From Actinoplanes lutulentus (GTDB lineage: Bacteria; Actinomycetota; Actinomycetes; Mycobacteriales; Micromonosporaceae), in assembly GCF_003259845.1 (NCBI RefSeq), contig NZ_QLMJ01000021.1, forward strand, positions 155,083-219,082: DNA of 64,000 bases, given 5' to 3'. The position numbers were made by a program, and so were the translations under genes. Below, one piece after another: positions 8,017-16,093 of this stretch. Position 1 is the first letter of the stretch. Each line of letters starts with the position of its first letter. Under the pieces are notes generated by a model. It saw only the letters and a list, made by a program, of their open reading frames with translations, did no database searches and was not told the DNA's origin.

Positions 8017-9294
8017 TCACGTGGGCGTTTCGCCCGCGTATCGACCACTCGGACGGTACCGCAGTGGACGGTCCTCGTACTCCTCCAGCGCATGCGCGAG
8101 CCACCCCGCCGTCCGCGCCACCGCGAAGATCGCCTCGCCGGCGTCCGCCGGCATCCCGCAACTCAAGCTGAGTGCCGCGAGCGCAAGGTCGATGTTGGGT
8201 TCAACCCCCGATCGGGTACGCACAATCGACGCCAGTCGTTCCGCGGACTCCAGCACCGGACCGTCGAGCAGCTTGAACAGTGCGATAGCCCGCGGATCGC
8301 CACCGGGGTAGAGGTGGTGTCCGAACCCAGGAATCGTGCCGCTGCTCCCCGCCGTGCGCAGGCGATCGGAGACCGCGGCGAGCGGGTCCTCTCCGGACTT
8401 GGCCAACAGTGAGTAGGCAAGCGCGCTGGCCGCACCGTGCAACGGCCCGTCGAGCGCGGCGAGGCCGGCGCTGACCACGGCGTAGGGGTGCGCCCGGGTG
8501 GACGCCGCGACCCGTGCTGCCAGGGTGGACGCGGCGATGTCATGGTCGGCGAGCAGGATCAGTGCCGCGTTCAGCGCCCGTAGTGAGGCGTCGGTGGGTG
8601 GTTCCGCGGTGAGCCGAGACCAGAGGGACTCGGCAAGCGACACCGGCGTGACAGGCAGCGTGGTCCGCGGCGGCTGCGCGTCCGTGGTTCGCGCCGATCG
8701 TGCATTTGTGGTGCGTGCCGGGCGTGGGTTCTTCGTCCGCGTCGACCGGGCGTTGGTGGTTCGGGTGGGCAGGGCGTGCACCATCGTGGACAGCAGCTGC
8801 CGGCCGGTTGCGACGACCGCGGCCGGGCTGGTGTCGAACCGCATCGGATCGGCGGCGGCCACCGCGGCGACGGTGACCCGCAACCGGTCGGTGAGCCGCG
8901 CGGTGTCCGGCAACGGCTCGGTGACCTGCTCGGCCAGGCCGATGAGGTCCCGGTTGATCGGGAACGCGGTGCCGTCGAGCTCGTTGGTCCAGAGCAGCGA
9001 CGCGACAGCCTCGAACTCCTCGGTGACGGCCAGAACGACAGCGTCTCGCCCCCGATAATAGAGATCGCCATCCTTGATCAAGGTAATGCCGGTCTGGATG
9101 GTCGGTGTCGTGGTGCGCCGCCTGCCGGCCTCGAACGCGTCGACGTCCGCCTTGGCGAACAGACTGTTCTTGCCGTCCGCGTTACGCAGACTGCGGAGCA
9201 ACCCACGACTGACGTACGCATAAATGGTGGCCGGCTTGACACCGAGCCGCTCAGCGACCTGTTCGGTGGTGAGCAGTGGGCGGGACATGTTCAT
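8017..9294 (-). CDS. Citrate synthase-like protein with N-terminal helix-turn-helix and an Arg/Thr-rich insert
   Basis: A 425-residue protein. Residues 6-60 form a MerR/excisionase-type helix-turn-helix (LTTEQVAERLGVKPATIYAYVSRG). Residues about 65-420 match citrate synthase: DLYYRGRDA, GPLHGAASALAYSLL with the active-site His, GFGHHLYPGGDPRA with the second His, and SGVEPNIDLALAALS with the catalytic Asp region. Residues 177-213 are a low-complexity repeat built on RTTNARSARTT that interrupts the usual helical domain. The gene is divergent from a second citrate synthase. HTH fusions of this kind occur in actinobacterial citrate or methylcitrate synthase pairs. DNA binding to the intergenic inverted repeats is an inference. 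Confidence 0.85.
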   Translation of the reverse strand: MNMSRPLLTTEQVAERLGVKPATIYAYVSRGLLRSLRNADGKNSLFAKADVDAFEAGRRRTTTPTIQTGITLIKDGDLYYRGRDAVVLAVTEEFEAVASLLWTNELDGTAFPINRDLIGLAEQVTEPLPDTARLTDRLRVTVAAVAAADPMRFDTSPAAVVATGRQLLSTMVHALPTRTTNARSTRTKNPRPARTTNARSARTTDAQPPRTTLPVTPVSLAESLWSRLTAEPPTDASLRALNAALILLADHDIAASTLAARVAASTRAHPYAVVSAGLAALDGPLHGAASALAYSLLAKSGEDPLAAVSDRLRTAGSSGTIPGFGHHLYPGGDPRAIALFKLLDGPVLESAERLASIVRTRSGVEPNIDLALAALSLSCGMPADAGEAIFAVARTAGWLAHALEEYEDRPLRYRPSGRYAGETPT

Positions 9295-9383
9295 GGACGC
9301 AGGTTCTCTCGTCTCGTGGTGCCGCTGCCAGCCAAATCATCTGCCTGTGGATAGCCCATCCACAGGCTTGTGCGGATCCTCTC

Positions 9384-9437
9384 ATGTTGACTGGATCAAC
9401 ATTGACATCAAGTCGTGTTGATTTCAGATTGATGTCA
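9384..9437. promoter_or_regulatory. Nested inverted repeats in the divergent citrate synthase promoter
   Basis: ATGTTGA-CTGGA-TCAACAT (9384-9402) is a perfect 7-bp inverted repeat. It is followed by TGACATCAA (9403-9411) and its perfect inverse TTGATGTCA (9429-9437), whose last base is the first base of the downstream ATG. TTGA/TCAA half-sites recur across the gap. The HTH domain of the divergent citrate synthase is the obvious candidate binder. Confidence 0.6.
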
Positions 9438-10564
9438 TGTTGACTGTCAATCCAGGGCTTGCCGGTGTCGTTGCGTTCGACACTGAAATCGCTGAACCGG
9501 ACCGTGATGGCGGCTCGCTGCGGTATCGCGGCGTCGACATCCAGTCGCTCGCCGGTCATGTCTCCTACGGCGACGTGTGGGGGCTGCTCGTTGACGGCGA
9601 CGTCGAGCGCGGACTGCCGTCCGCCGAACCGTTGCCGATCCCGGTGCACACCGGCGACCTGCGTGTCGACGTGCAGGCTGCCGTCTCGATGCTGGCGCCG
9701 TACTGGCGTAACGGTCAGCTGATCGACATCACGGACGTGCAGGCGCGGGACGACTTGGCGCGTACGTCGGCAGCCGTTCTGTCGTACGTATCGCAAGCCG
9801 CGCGCGGCGGTGACCGTCCCGCGGTGCCGCAGCACGTCGTCGACGCGGGGCGCACCGCGACCGAACAGTTCTTGATCCGCTGGCAGGGCGACCCCGATCC
9901 GCGGCACGTCACCGCGATCGACCGGTACTGGATCTGTGCGGCCGAGCATGGAATGAACGCGTCCACGTTCACCGCTCGGGTCGTCGCCAGCACCGGCGCC
10001 GACGCCCCGGCCTGCCTGTCCGCCGCGGTCGCCGCACTCTCCGGCCCGCTGCACGGCGGCGCGCCGTCCCGCGCCCTCGGCATGATCGAGGCGGTCGAGA
10101 ACGGAATCGACGCGCGCAAGTACGTGAAGCAGGTGCTCGACAGCGGGCAGCGCCTGATGGGATTCGGTCACGCGATCTACCGGGCCGAGGACCCACGCGC
10201 CCGGATCCTGCGTGATGCGGCCCGCGAGCTGAGCGCACCCCGGTACGAGGTAGCCCGCGAACTGGAACTCGCCGCCCTGGCCGAGCTGCGCGAACGCAAA
10301 CCGGACCGGGTGCTGGAGACGAACGTCGAGTTCTGGGCCGCCGTCGTGCTCGACTTCGCGGGTGTGCCCGCCGAGATGTTCACCGCTATGTTCGCCTGCG
10401 CACGAACGGCCGGCTGGAGCGCCCACATCCTGGAGCAGAAGTCCCTCGCCAAAATCATCCGCCCGTCAGCGGACTACGTCGGCCCGGGGAAGCGCGAAGC
10501 CTCCACGGTCCAAGGGTGGCCCGAGGCCCTGCACCGCAACACAAACCGGACCCCGGCACGGTAA
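9437..10564 (+). CDS. Citrate synthase (short actinobacterial type)
   Basis: A 375-residue citrate synthase-fold enzyme condensing acetyl-CoA (or propionyl-CoA) with oxaloacetate. It begins GLAGVVAFDTEIAEPDRDGGSLRYRG. Active-site motifs are GPLHGGAPSRALGMI, MGFGHAIYRAEDPRARIL and ETNVEFWAAVVLDFAGV, which carry the two catalytic His and the Asp/Glu-rich helix region. The ATG has no ribosome site, and a CAGATT element ends 6 nt before it, so leaderless translation is likely. The divergent HTH-fused citrate synthase may regulate or form mixed oligomers with it. About 40 bp of its 3' end is imperfectly duplicated just downstream (10591-10630). Confidence 0.88.
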   Translation: MLTVNPGLAGVVAFDTEIAEPDRDGGSLRYRGVDIQSLAGHVSYGDVWGLLVDGDVERGLPSAEPLPIPVHTGDLRVDVQAAVSMLAPYWRNGQLIDITDVQARDDLARTSAAVLSYVSQAARGGDRPAVPQHVVDAGRTATEQFLIRWQGDPDPRHVTAIDRYWICAAEHGMNASTFTARVVASTGADAPACLSAAVAALSGPLHGGAPSRALGMIEAVENGIDARKYVKQVLDSGQRLMGFGHAIYRAEDPRARILRDAARELSAPRYEVARELELAALAELRERKPDRVLETNVEFWAAVVLDFAGVPAEMFTAMFACARTAGWSAHILEQKSLAKIIRPSADYVGPGKREASTVQGWPEALHRNTNRTPAR

Positions 10565-10630
10565 TTCGTTCCCCCGGTGCGCCGGCTGACCCGAGGTGCT
10601 GCACCGCAGCGCAAACGCCAGCCCCGGTGA
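10521..10630 (+). repeat. Imperfect 40-bp direct duplication of a gene 3' end
   Basis: The stretch 10521-10560 inside the end of the citrate synthase gene reappears at 10591-10630 with about 9 mismatches (shared cores CCGAGG, CTGCACCGCA and GCCCCGG-like), offset by 70 bp. The second copy is non-coding. Confidence 0.7.
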
Positions 10631-10692
10631 CCAGCGTTCTCGGGCCGGCCTGGAAGCAGTACCGGTGAGGAGCGTGGCGAGGCGGCCAACGT

Positions 10693-10735
10693 CGTGAGTT
10701 TGTGGCTGCCATGGTGGCCGAACCTCACAAGATCT
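10693..10735. repeat. Family-1 palindromic repeat, copy A
   Basis: Left arm CGTGAGTTTGTGGC and right arm GAACCTCACAAGATC form an imperfect hairpin. The family consensus is GATCTTGTGAGTTT...AAACTCACAAGATC. Confidence 0.75.
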
Positions 10736-10782
10736 GTGGGAGGGCCTCGCCTTGCGTGATGCGTTCGCCGTCTCGCTTCCTC

Positions 10783-10829
10783 GACCTTGTGAGTTTCGGG
10801 CTGCTCGGCCGGCTGAAGCTCACAAGATC
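10783..10829. repeat. Family-1 palindromic repeat, copy B
   Basis: CTTGTGAGTTTCGG pairs with GAAGCTCACAAGATCG around a GC-rich middle, the same family as copy A. Confidence 0.75.
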
Positions 10830-10840
10830 GCCACTCGGCT

Positions 10841-10907
10841 GCTCGGCTCGGCTCGGCTCGGCTCGGCTCGGGCTCGGGCTCGGCCGGGCTCGGCTCGGCT
10901 CGGCTCG
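10841..10907. repeat. Pentanucleotide tandem array (GCTCG)n
   Basis: About 13 copies of GCTCG with a few GGGCTCG variants lie between family-1 copies B and C. Such an array is prone to slippage. Confidence 0.9.
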
Positions 10908-10914
10908 GCTCGCA

Positions 10915-10961
10915 GATCTTGTGAGGTTGTTGCTGGTGGGGCGGTGCAACGTCACAAGGTC
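10915..10961. repeat. Family-1 palindromic repeat, copy C
   Basis: GATCTTGTGAGGTTGT pairs with GCAACGTCACAAGGTC around a G-rich loop. Confidence 0.75.
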
Positions 10962-11165
10962 GCTGAGCTGCCGAAAGGCATCGTGTGGGGTGCGCACCTC
11001 TTCTGTGATCTTGAGAGGGCTCCGCGGTTGGCCACCGATAACGGTTGTGCGACATTTTGTCCGACATCGGCGTTTTGTGCCGCATCTTCAGTGGAGGCGG
11101 TTCGGTTATCGGGTGAAAGAAGCTGAATAGTCGCTCCGAGCGAGCGACCACGCGGAAGGCACTCG

Positions 11166-12188
11166 ATGGCCGGCAAACCGCGGGTACCTCACGACCCGCA
11201 ATCGACAATGGACGACGCTACCCGGCAGATTTCCTACGGAGATCTCGCCCTCGAAGCACAGCGGCAGGAGACACCGGCGGTGCCCGCTGAGCCGGACGTG
11301 CTGCCGGCGCACGCCGGGCAGACCCGCGGCGGGGCGGGGCATGCCGGGCCGTCACGCACTGGACAAGAGCCGCTTGACGCCACGCTGGTGATGCCCCGCC
11401 GGGAGCGGCCCGCCTGGCGCGCCACCGAGCCCGGTGAGACAGCGCGGCTCGCCAAAAGCACCAAAAACACCAGGAGCAACAAGAGCGGAAACGCCAGGAG
11501 CAACGAGAGCCTGAAGAAGACGCTCAGCATGGTGGCCGCTGCCACCAGTCTCGTTGCTGTCGTTTCGCTCGCCTGGACAGTGCTGGGATCGGAGCCCGGT
11601 GATCCCACGTTTGCCGGCGCCGTTCCGCCTATGCCCGCCGCCGTGACCAGCGCCGATGCGGGCGGCGTCGCGCCCCTGACCGAGCTTCCGGGCGACCCGA
11701 TCGTGACTTCGCAGACCGATGGCGTCACGCCTACCGCAAGCCGGACGACTGGCGCGCCCCGCCAACGGGCGAGTGCCCAGGCCAGCGTGGACCCGGACCC
11801 GGTCAAGACTCGAGCCCGCGCGACGGTGAAGGTCACCACCGAGGCGCCGGAGACGACGACGAAGACGAAGACCACAACGAAGAAGAAGTCGGCGGCAGCC
11901 GCTGAGGAAGCCTCGGTCAGCATCGGCAGCCCGCAGAACGGCGAGTCCGTCGAGGAGAGCGTCACGGTCAGCGGCGAGGCCGATATTCCTGCCGGCAAGC
12001 AGGTCGTGCTCCGGATGCGGGCGACCGAGGGCGAGGACTACCGGACGGTGGGCACCTGCCAGGGCACCCGGAGCTTCGTCTGCGACCCGGTTTATCTGGA
12101 CGCCGACGAGGAGTCTTATCAACTGGCGGTGATCGTCGCCGACGGTCTGGCCAGCGACGAGGTCACGGTTCACCGCGAAACCAGCTGA
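11166..12188 (+). CDS. Single-pass membrane protein with Thr-rich stalk and extracellular Ig-like domain, unknown function
   Basis: A 340-residue protein. Residues 1-118 are hydrophilic, presumably cytoplasmic, and include a Lys/Asn-rich tract before the membrane segment TLSMVAAATSLVAVVSLAWTVLG (about 119-141). Residues about 150-245 are Thr/Pro/Ala rich (TTKTKTTTKKKS), a flexible wall-spanning stalk. The last 90 residues, starting EASVSIGSPQNGESVEESVTVSGEA, resemble a bacterial Ig-like or Gmad2-type domain with two cysteines (GTCQGTRSFVCD) that could form a disulfide. No catalytic motif is seen. A paired hairpin repeat follows the stop and may terminate transcription. A sensor or surface-binding role is only a guess. 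Confidence 0.75.
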   Translation: MAGKPRVPHDPQSTMDDATRQISYGDLALEAQRQETPAVPAEPDVLPAHAGQTRGGAGHAGPSRTGQEPLDATLVMPRRERPAWRATEPGETARLAKSTKNTRSNKSGNARSNESLKKTLSMVAAATSLVAVVSLAWTVLGSEPGDPTFAGAVPPMPAAVTSADAGGVAPLTELPGDPIVTSQTDGVTPTASRTTGAPRQRASAQASVDPDPVKTRARATVKVTTEAPETTTKTKTTTKKKSAAAAEEASVSIGSPQNGESVEESVTVSGEADIPAGKQVVLRMRATEGEDYRTVGTCQGTRSFVCDPVYLDADEESYQLAVIVADGLASDEVTVHRETS

Positions 12189-12207
12189 GCGCGGCGGCCA
12201 GGAGGGC

Positions 12208-12325
12208 GAGCCGTAGCTCAGCTACGTCATCGGACCCTCATAAGGCGCCTGGACGACGGCTGCGGGGCACGAGCCGTAGCTCAGACGTGTCATCGCAGCC
12301 CTATGACGTGTCTGAGCTACGGCTC
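12208..12325. repeat. Family-2 composite repeat: two tandem hairpins, locus 1
   Basis: Two hairpins start 63 bp apart (12208 and 12271). The second has perfect 16-bp arms GAGCCGTAGCTCAGAC and GTCTGAGCTACGGCTC, extending to 23 bp with two mismatches around CGCAGCCCT. The first has a decayed right arm. The same 118-bp arrangement recurs at 26066-26183. Here it lies 20 bp after a stop codon, so it can also act as a terminator. Confidence 0.9.
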
Positions 12326-12352
12326 GGCTCGACCGGATCCAAGATCTCCGGC

Positions 12353-12401
12353 GGGAGGCGGGAGGCGGGAGGCGGGAGGCGGGAGGCGGAAGGCGGAAGG
12401 A
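12353..12401. repeat. Heptanucleotide tandem array (GGGAGGC)7
   Basis: Five perfect GGGAGGC units are followed by GGAAGGC and GGAAGGA. Confidence 0.92.
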
Positions 12402-12646
12402 GTGCTGCGGGCGCCGGCTTGATCATGGAGAGATGTGGGCGCGAGCAGAGAAATGACGACAACCGGCCCGGGCGACACCCCCTCGATCCCGCCCGGGCCG
12501 AAAACCGCACTGCCAGCCGAGACCACGTCCCCACCCGAACGCCGCGCGCCTCAAGCTGAGGCCGCGCCACAAGCTGAGACCGTGACGCAAACTGCGACCG
12601 CGCCACCGCCCGGGAACCCGCGCCGTCACGCCAAGGAATCGCGCCC

Positions 12647-13489
12647 TCAGACCGACACCCGGGCCAGCACCGGCCGTACCAGCCTCGCGAACTCCTCGGC
12701 CCGCTCGATCTGCGGCATGTGCCCCGTACCGCCAAACAAATGCGACTGCGCGTGCGGGAACGCCACCCTGGCCGCCGCCAGATGCGCGCTCGGCAGGATC
12801 ACATCGCGGTCGCCCCACACGAGCATTGTCGGCTTGGTGTGCCCGGACACTCGCTGCAGCAGCGCCGACCGCCACGGCGCCGCGATACCCCGGAACCCGC
12901 CCAGCTCCTTGGCGATCTCCAGGTAGACCGCGGCGAAATCCGGCTGCCGCGCGATCCTGATCGCCATCTCGACCCGCTCCGGCGTGACCAGCGCGCGATC
13001 GGCGAAGATCTGCCGCTCCATCCGGGGTGCCGTGCGCGCGTCCACCCGGGCCAGCAAGCGCCGGCCCAGCCCCGGAACGGCGAGCAGCCGCAGCGCGATC
13101 GTCACTTCCTTGCCGAATCCGGCACTGTTCACCAGCGTCAGCGTCGACACCCGATCAGGCTGCGAAGCCAGCATCGTCATCGAAACGGCGCCACCCAGCG
13201 AGTTGCCCATCAGGTGCACCGCGTTTAGGCCGAGCTCGGACAGAGCCGCCCACACCCCGTCGGCGAGGCCGTCGAGCGTGGTCGGGGCGGGCAGCCGCTG
13301 GGAAAGCCCGAATCCCGGCATGTCCAGGCTGATAACCCGGTATTCGTCGTCGAGCAACGAATGCTGCAACGACCAGTCCTCGAGGCTGCGCCCGATCCCG
13401 TGCAAAAGGACAACCGCGGGAGCCGAAACAGAACCGCTCTCGTGAACGCGAATGCGAATGCGCGTACCGCGTACCTCAATGAATTTCAT
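12647..13489 (-). CDS. Alpha/beta hydrolase
   Basis: A 280-residue alpha/beta hydrolase. The oxyanion loop is VVLLHGIGRSLEDW, the nucleophile elbow is LMGNSLGGAVSMTML (G-N-S-L-G), the acid is in MLVWGDRDVILP and the catalytic His in FGGTGHMPQIERAEEFARL. It is the last gene of the TetR-headed operon and overlaps the SDR stop by 4 bp. With the upstream flavin monooxygenase and SDR it fits hydrolysis of an ester or lactone made by Baeyer-Villiger oxidation. The set resembles the mycobacterial mymA cluster in composition (FMO, SDR, hydrolase). Substrate unknown. Confidence 0.9.
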   Translation of the reverse strand: MKFIEVRGTRIRIRVHESGSVSAPAVVLLHGIGRSLEDWSLQHSLLDDEYRVISLDMPGFGLSQRLPAPTTLDGLADGVWAALSELGLNAVHLMGNSLGGAVSMTMLASQPDRVSTLTLVNSAGFGKEVTIALRLLAVPGLGRRLLARVDARTAPRMERQIFADRALVTPERVEMAIRIARQPDFAAVYLEIAKELGGFRGIAAPWRSALLQRVSGHTKPTMLVWGDRDVILPSAHLAAARVAFPHAQSHLFGGTGHMPQIERAEEFARLVRPVLARVSV

Positions 13490-14337
13490 CGGGTGACCGC
13501 CGGGGAGCGTGACGCTGACGCGGTGGTGAGCGCGCGCACGATCCGTGCGTGACCGACAGGAAAAAGCCTGGCCAGGATGTCCGGCGCCTTGGCGCTGGAC
13601 GAGATCAGCAGTCGCGCCTGTCGCTTCGCGACGGCGCGCAGAATCAAGGCCGCGGCCTTGTCGGCGGGATAGCTCAGCAGCGCGGCGAAGAGCTTGCGAT
13701 TGGGCTCGATCTCGCTCTCCGGTACGGAAATACCGACCAGCGCGCTCTCCGCGATCCGGGTACGAATACCGCCGGGATGAACCGTGGTGACACCGATCCC
13801 GTTCTCGGCGAGTTCCGCCCGCAACGCCTCGCTGAGACCGCGCAGTGCGAACTTGCTGGCGCTGTAGGCGGACTGGCCGGGCGGCGCGATCAGCCCGAAC
13901 AGGCTTGACACATTGACCAGATGCGATCCGGACGACAATGCCGGCAACAGGGCGTGCGTGAGCAGCATCGGGGCGCGAAAATTCACGTTCATCACGGTTT
14001 CGAACTGCTCGACGGAGACCTGGTCGAAGCGGCCGCCCAGCGCGATGCCGGCGTTGTTGATCAGCAGGCCGATCGCGGGGTGCTCGGCGAGGATCCGGGC
14101 GCCGAGGCCTTCCACAGCGGACCGATCGGCGAGGTCGGCGATCACGGTCGTCACGGTGATGCCGGGATGGGAACCGCGGATCCGGTCGGCGACCGGCTTG
14201 AGCCGCGCCTCGTCGATGTCGACCAGGACGAGGTCGCTGCCGCGCTCGGCGAGTCCGTACGCGAGATGTTCGCCGATGCCGCTTGCCGCGCCGGTGAGCA
14301 CCGCGGTCTGTCCGGCGAACCGATAGGGACTGCTCAT
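13486..14337 (-). CDS. Short-chain dehydrogenase/reductase (SadH-like)
   Basis: A 283-residue classical SDR with cofactor motif TGAASGIGEHLAYGL, structural motif NNAGIALGG, catalytic Ser in VNVSSLFGLI and active-site YSASK (Y-x-x-x-K). The Asp after strand 2 (LVLVDIDEARL) suggests NAD preference. Its 4-bp overlaps with genes on both sides place it in the middle of the monooxygenase operon. The N-terminus resembles mycobacterial SadH-type enzymes. It likely interconverts the alcohol and ketone that the flavin monooxygenase acts on. Confidence 0.9.
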   Translation of the reverse strand: MSSPYRFAGQTAVLTGAASGIGEHLAYGLAERGSDLVLVDIDEARLKPVADRIRGSHPGITVTTVIADLADRSAVEGLGARILAEHPAIGLLINNAGIALGGRFDQVSVEQFETVMNVNFRAPMLLTHALLPALSSGSHLVNVSSLFGLIAPPGQSAYSASKFALRGLSEALRAELAENGIGVTTVHPGGIRTRIAESALVGISVPESEIEPNRKLFAALLSYPADKAAALILRAVAKRQARLLISSSAKAPDILARLFPVGHARIVRALTTASASRSPAVTR

Positions 14338-15788
14338 GAGGCCACCTTCGAGGTCGTCAAAGCGGGAGTGAAGGTCATGTCGCGGGTGACGTCCGCGCGC
14401 GGGGTGCTGAACAGGTCACGCAGGTAGTTCTGCCGGACGACCCACGGATCCTTGTCGCCCTGGCGGGGGAACGTGTCGAGGGCGCGCTGGACATATCCGG
14501 ACGAGAGGTCGATCAGCGGGCGCCCGGTGCGGGCCGGAGCGGTGGGGGTGGCGGTCGCGTACCCGTGCCGGGCCATGTGGTCGAGCAGCTTCAGCACGTA
14601 CCGATGGGACAGGTCGGCCCGCAGCGTCCAGGACGCGTTGGTGTAGCCGATGCAGTAGGCGAGGTTGGGCACGCCACTGAGCATCAGACCTCGGTAGGCC
14701 GAGCGCTGTCCGATATCGATCGGGTCCCCGTCGACCGTGAGGGTGATGCCGCCGACCGGGAGCAGCTTCAGCCCGGTCGCCGAGACCACCACGTCGGCCT
14801 CGAGGATCTCGCCGGATTTCAGCCGGATGCCCTCCGGCACGAATGTGTCGATGTGGTCGGTCACCACCGACGCCCGGCCCTCGGCGATGACGGTGAACAG
14901 GTCGCCCGACGGGATCACGCAGAGCCGTTGATCCCACGGTTCGTAGCGGGGTTTGAAGTGCTCGTCGACGTACTCCGGGCTCTTCAGGTATCGCACGGCC
15001 ATGCCGCGCAGCGCGCGCCGGACCAGCTTTGGCCGGCGCCGCGCCAGCTGGTAGAACGTCTGGGTCAGCGCGATGTTCTTGGCGCGGGCGACGCGGTTCG
15101 CCGCCGTCGGCGGCAGGAATCGGCGGGCCAGGTCGGCGATCACGTCACGGTTCGGCAGTGCGGTGACGTACGTGGGGGAGCGCTGCAGCATCGTGACATG
15201 CGACGCGTCGGCGGCCATCGCGGGGACGAGGGTGACCGCGGTGGCGCCGCTGCCGATGACGACGACGCGTCTGCCGGTGTAGTCGAGGGTTTCCGGCCAG
15301 AACTGCGGGTGGACGAGCGTGCCGGTGAAGTCAGAAATTCCGGGAAAATCCGGCTGGTGGCCCTCGGTGTAGCTGTAGTAGCCGGCGCAGCCATAAAGGA
15401 AATCGCAGGTCAAGACGGTGCCGTCGGCGGTGCGCACGGTCCACCGGGAGTCTGACGAAGACCAGTCGGCACGCATCACCCGCTGCCCAAACCGGATATT
15501 TCCCGTTATGCCAGCTTCCTCCGCCGTCTCTTCGATATACCGGCGGATCTTGTCGCCGGACGCCAGCGACTCCGGCTCACGCCACGGCCGGAACGGATAG
15601 CTCAGCGTGTACATGTCCGAATCAGATCGCACCCCGGGATAGCGGAAAAGATCCCACGTGCCGCCGATCGCGTCGCGCGCCTCCAGGATCGCGAAGGTGT
15701 CGCCGGGTCGCTGCTTGCGTAGCCGCCAGGCCGCCCCGATGCCGGACATGCCGGCGCCGACGATCAGGACGTCGAAGTGCTCGGTCAT
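14334..15788 (-). CDS. FAD-dependent flavin monooxygenase (Baeyer-Villiger/MymA type)
   Basis: A 484-residue class B flavin monooxygenase. The FAD-binding GxGxxG is at the N-terminus (LIVGAGMSGIGAAWRL), followed by the FMO/BVMO region WDLFRYPGVRSDSDMYTLSYPF and the NADPH-binding motif VVVIGSGATAVTLVPAMA. The late motif DVVVSATGLKLLP is also typical. Enzymes of this type insert oxygen into ketones or oxidise heteroatoms using NADPH. It overlaps DUF4873 and SDR genes by 4 bp each. In mycobacteria the DUF4873 domain is found with such monooxygenases, which supports a joint function. The substrate may be a fatty or aromatic ketone, but this is an inference. Confidence 0.92.
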   Translation of the reverse strand: MTEHFDVLIVGAGMSGIGAAWRLRKQRPGDTFAILEARDAIGGTWDLFRYPGVRSDSDMYTLSYPFRPWREPESLASGDKIRRYIEETAEEAGITGNIRFGQRVMRADWSSSDSRWTVRTADGTVLTCDFLYGCAGYYSYTEGHQPDFPGISDFTGTLVHPQFWPETLDYTGRRVVVIGSGATAVTLVPAMAADASHVTMLQRSPTYVTALPNRDVIADLARRFLPPTAANRVARAKNIALTQTFYQLARRRPKLVRRALRGMAVRYLKSPEYVDEHFKPRYEPWDQRLCVIPSGDLFTVIAEGRASVVTDHIDTFVPEGIRLKSGEILEADVVVSATGLKLLPVGGITLTVDGDPIDIGQRSAYRGLMLSGVPNLAYCIGYTNASWTLRADLSHRYVLKLLDHMARHGYATATPTAPARTGRPLIDLSSGYVQRALDTFPRQGDKDPWVVRQNYLRDLFSTPRADVTRDMTFTPALTTSKVAS

Positions 15789-16093
15789 GCGGTCCTCCCG
15801 AACCAGGGCGGTGTGCCGGTGCCGGAGATCCGTACCCCGCCCCAGGGGTCGGGTTCGCTCAGCTTGACCGGGGTCTCGATGTCGGCGTCGTCACGGGTGA
15901 TGACGATGGCGGCCTTGCGCAGCCCACCGCCGACGCGTTCGCGCAGCGTGTCGTCCGGTCCGGTGCGGCCGGCCCAGCGGAACCGGCCCTCGACCGGCTC
16001 GAAGTGGGCCGACATCCGGACCTCGACAGCGATCGGGCCGTCGTCCAGCCGCAGCGTGGCCGGGCCCCGGTATTCCTCTTCGTCGGTGCTCAT
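15785..16093 (-). CDS. DUF4873 protein
   Basis: A 102-residue protein matching DUF4873 by its YRGPATLRLDDGPIAVEVRMSAHFEPVEGRFRW opening and late SEPDPWGGVRISGTGTPPWF. The fold is probably all-beta and its function is unknown. It is encoded with 4-bp overlaps between TetR and the flavin monooxygenase, and the same association, sometimes as a fusion, is known in mycobacteria. It is therefore probably an accessory or substrate-binding subunit of the monooxygenase. Confidence 0.82.
   Translation of the reverse strand: MSTDEEEYRGPATLRLDDGPIAVEVRMSAHFEPVEGRFRWAGRTGPDDTLRERVGGGLRKAAIVITRDDADIETPVKLSEPDPWGGVRISGTGTPPWFGRTA

Larger units (their letters stand above)
10565..11165. other. Non-coding repeat-rich gap
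   Basis: About 600 bp with no convincing gene. It holds a partial duplication of the citrate synthase end, three family-1 palindromes and a pentamer array. From 10970 to 11165 no further repeat is evident; this part is less GC-rich and should contain the promoter of the gene at 11166. Open frames across it are low-complexity artefacts of the repeats. Confidence 0.75.
12189..12646. other. Non-coding gap with composite hairpin repeat and heptamer array
   Basis: It contains the 118-bp family-2 composite (12208-12325) and a heptamer array (12353-12401). From 12402 to 12646 I see no gene; the open frames there are proline/alanine low complexity opposite to or beyond the hydrolase 3' end. Confidence 0.7.

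Noticed and set aside
10690..11130. Several overlapping open frames of 70-240 codons
   Set aside because: They are translated repeats (poly-Arg/Ser/Pro/Ala), occur on both strands at once and lack ribosome sites.
12208..12325. GCCGTAGCTCAG words resembling a tRNA 5' part
   Set aside because: There is no anticodon or T arm. The sequence is a hairpin repeat that recurs at 26066-26183.
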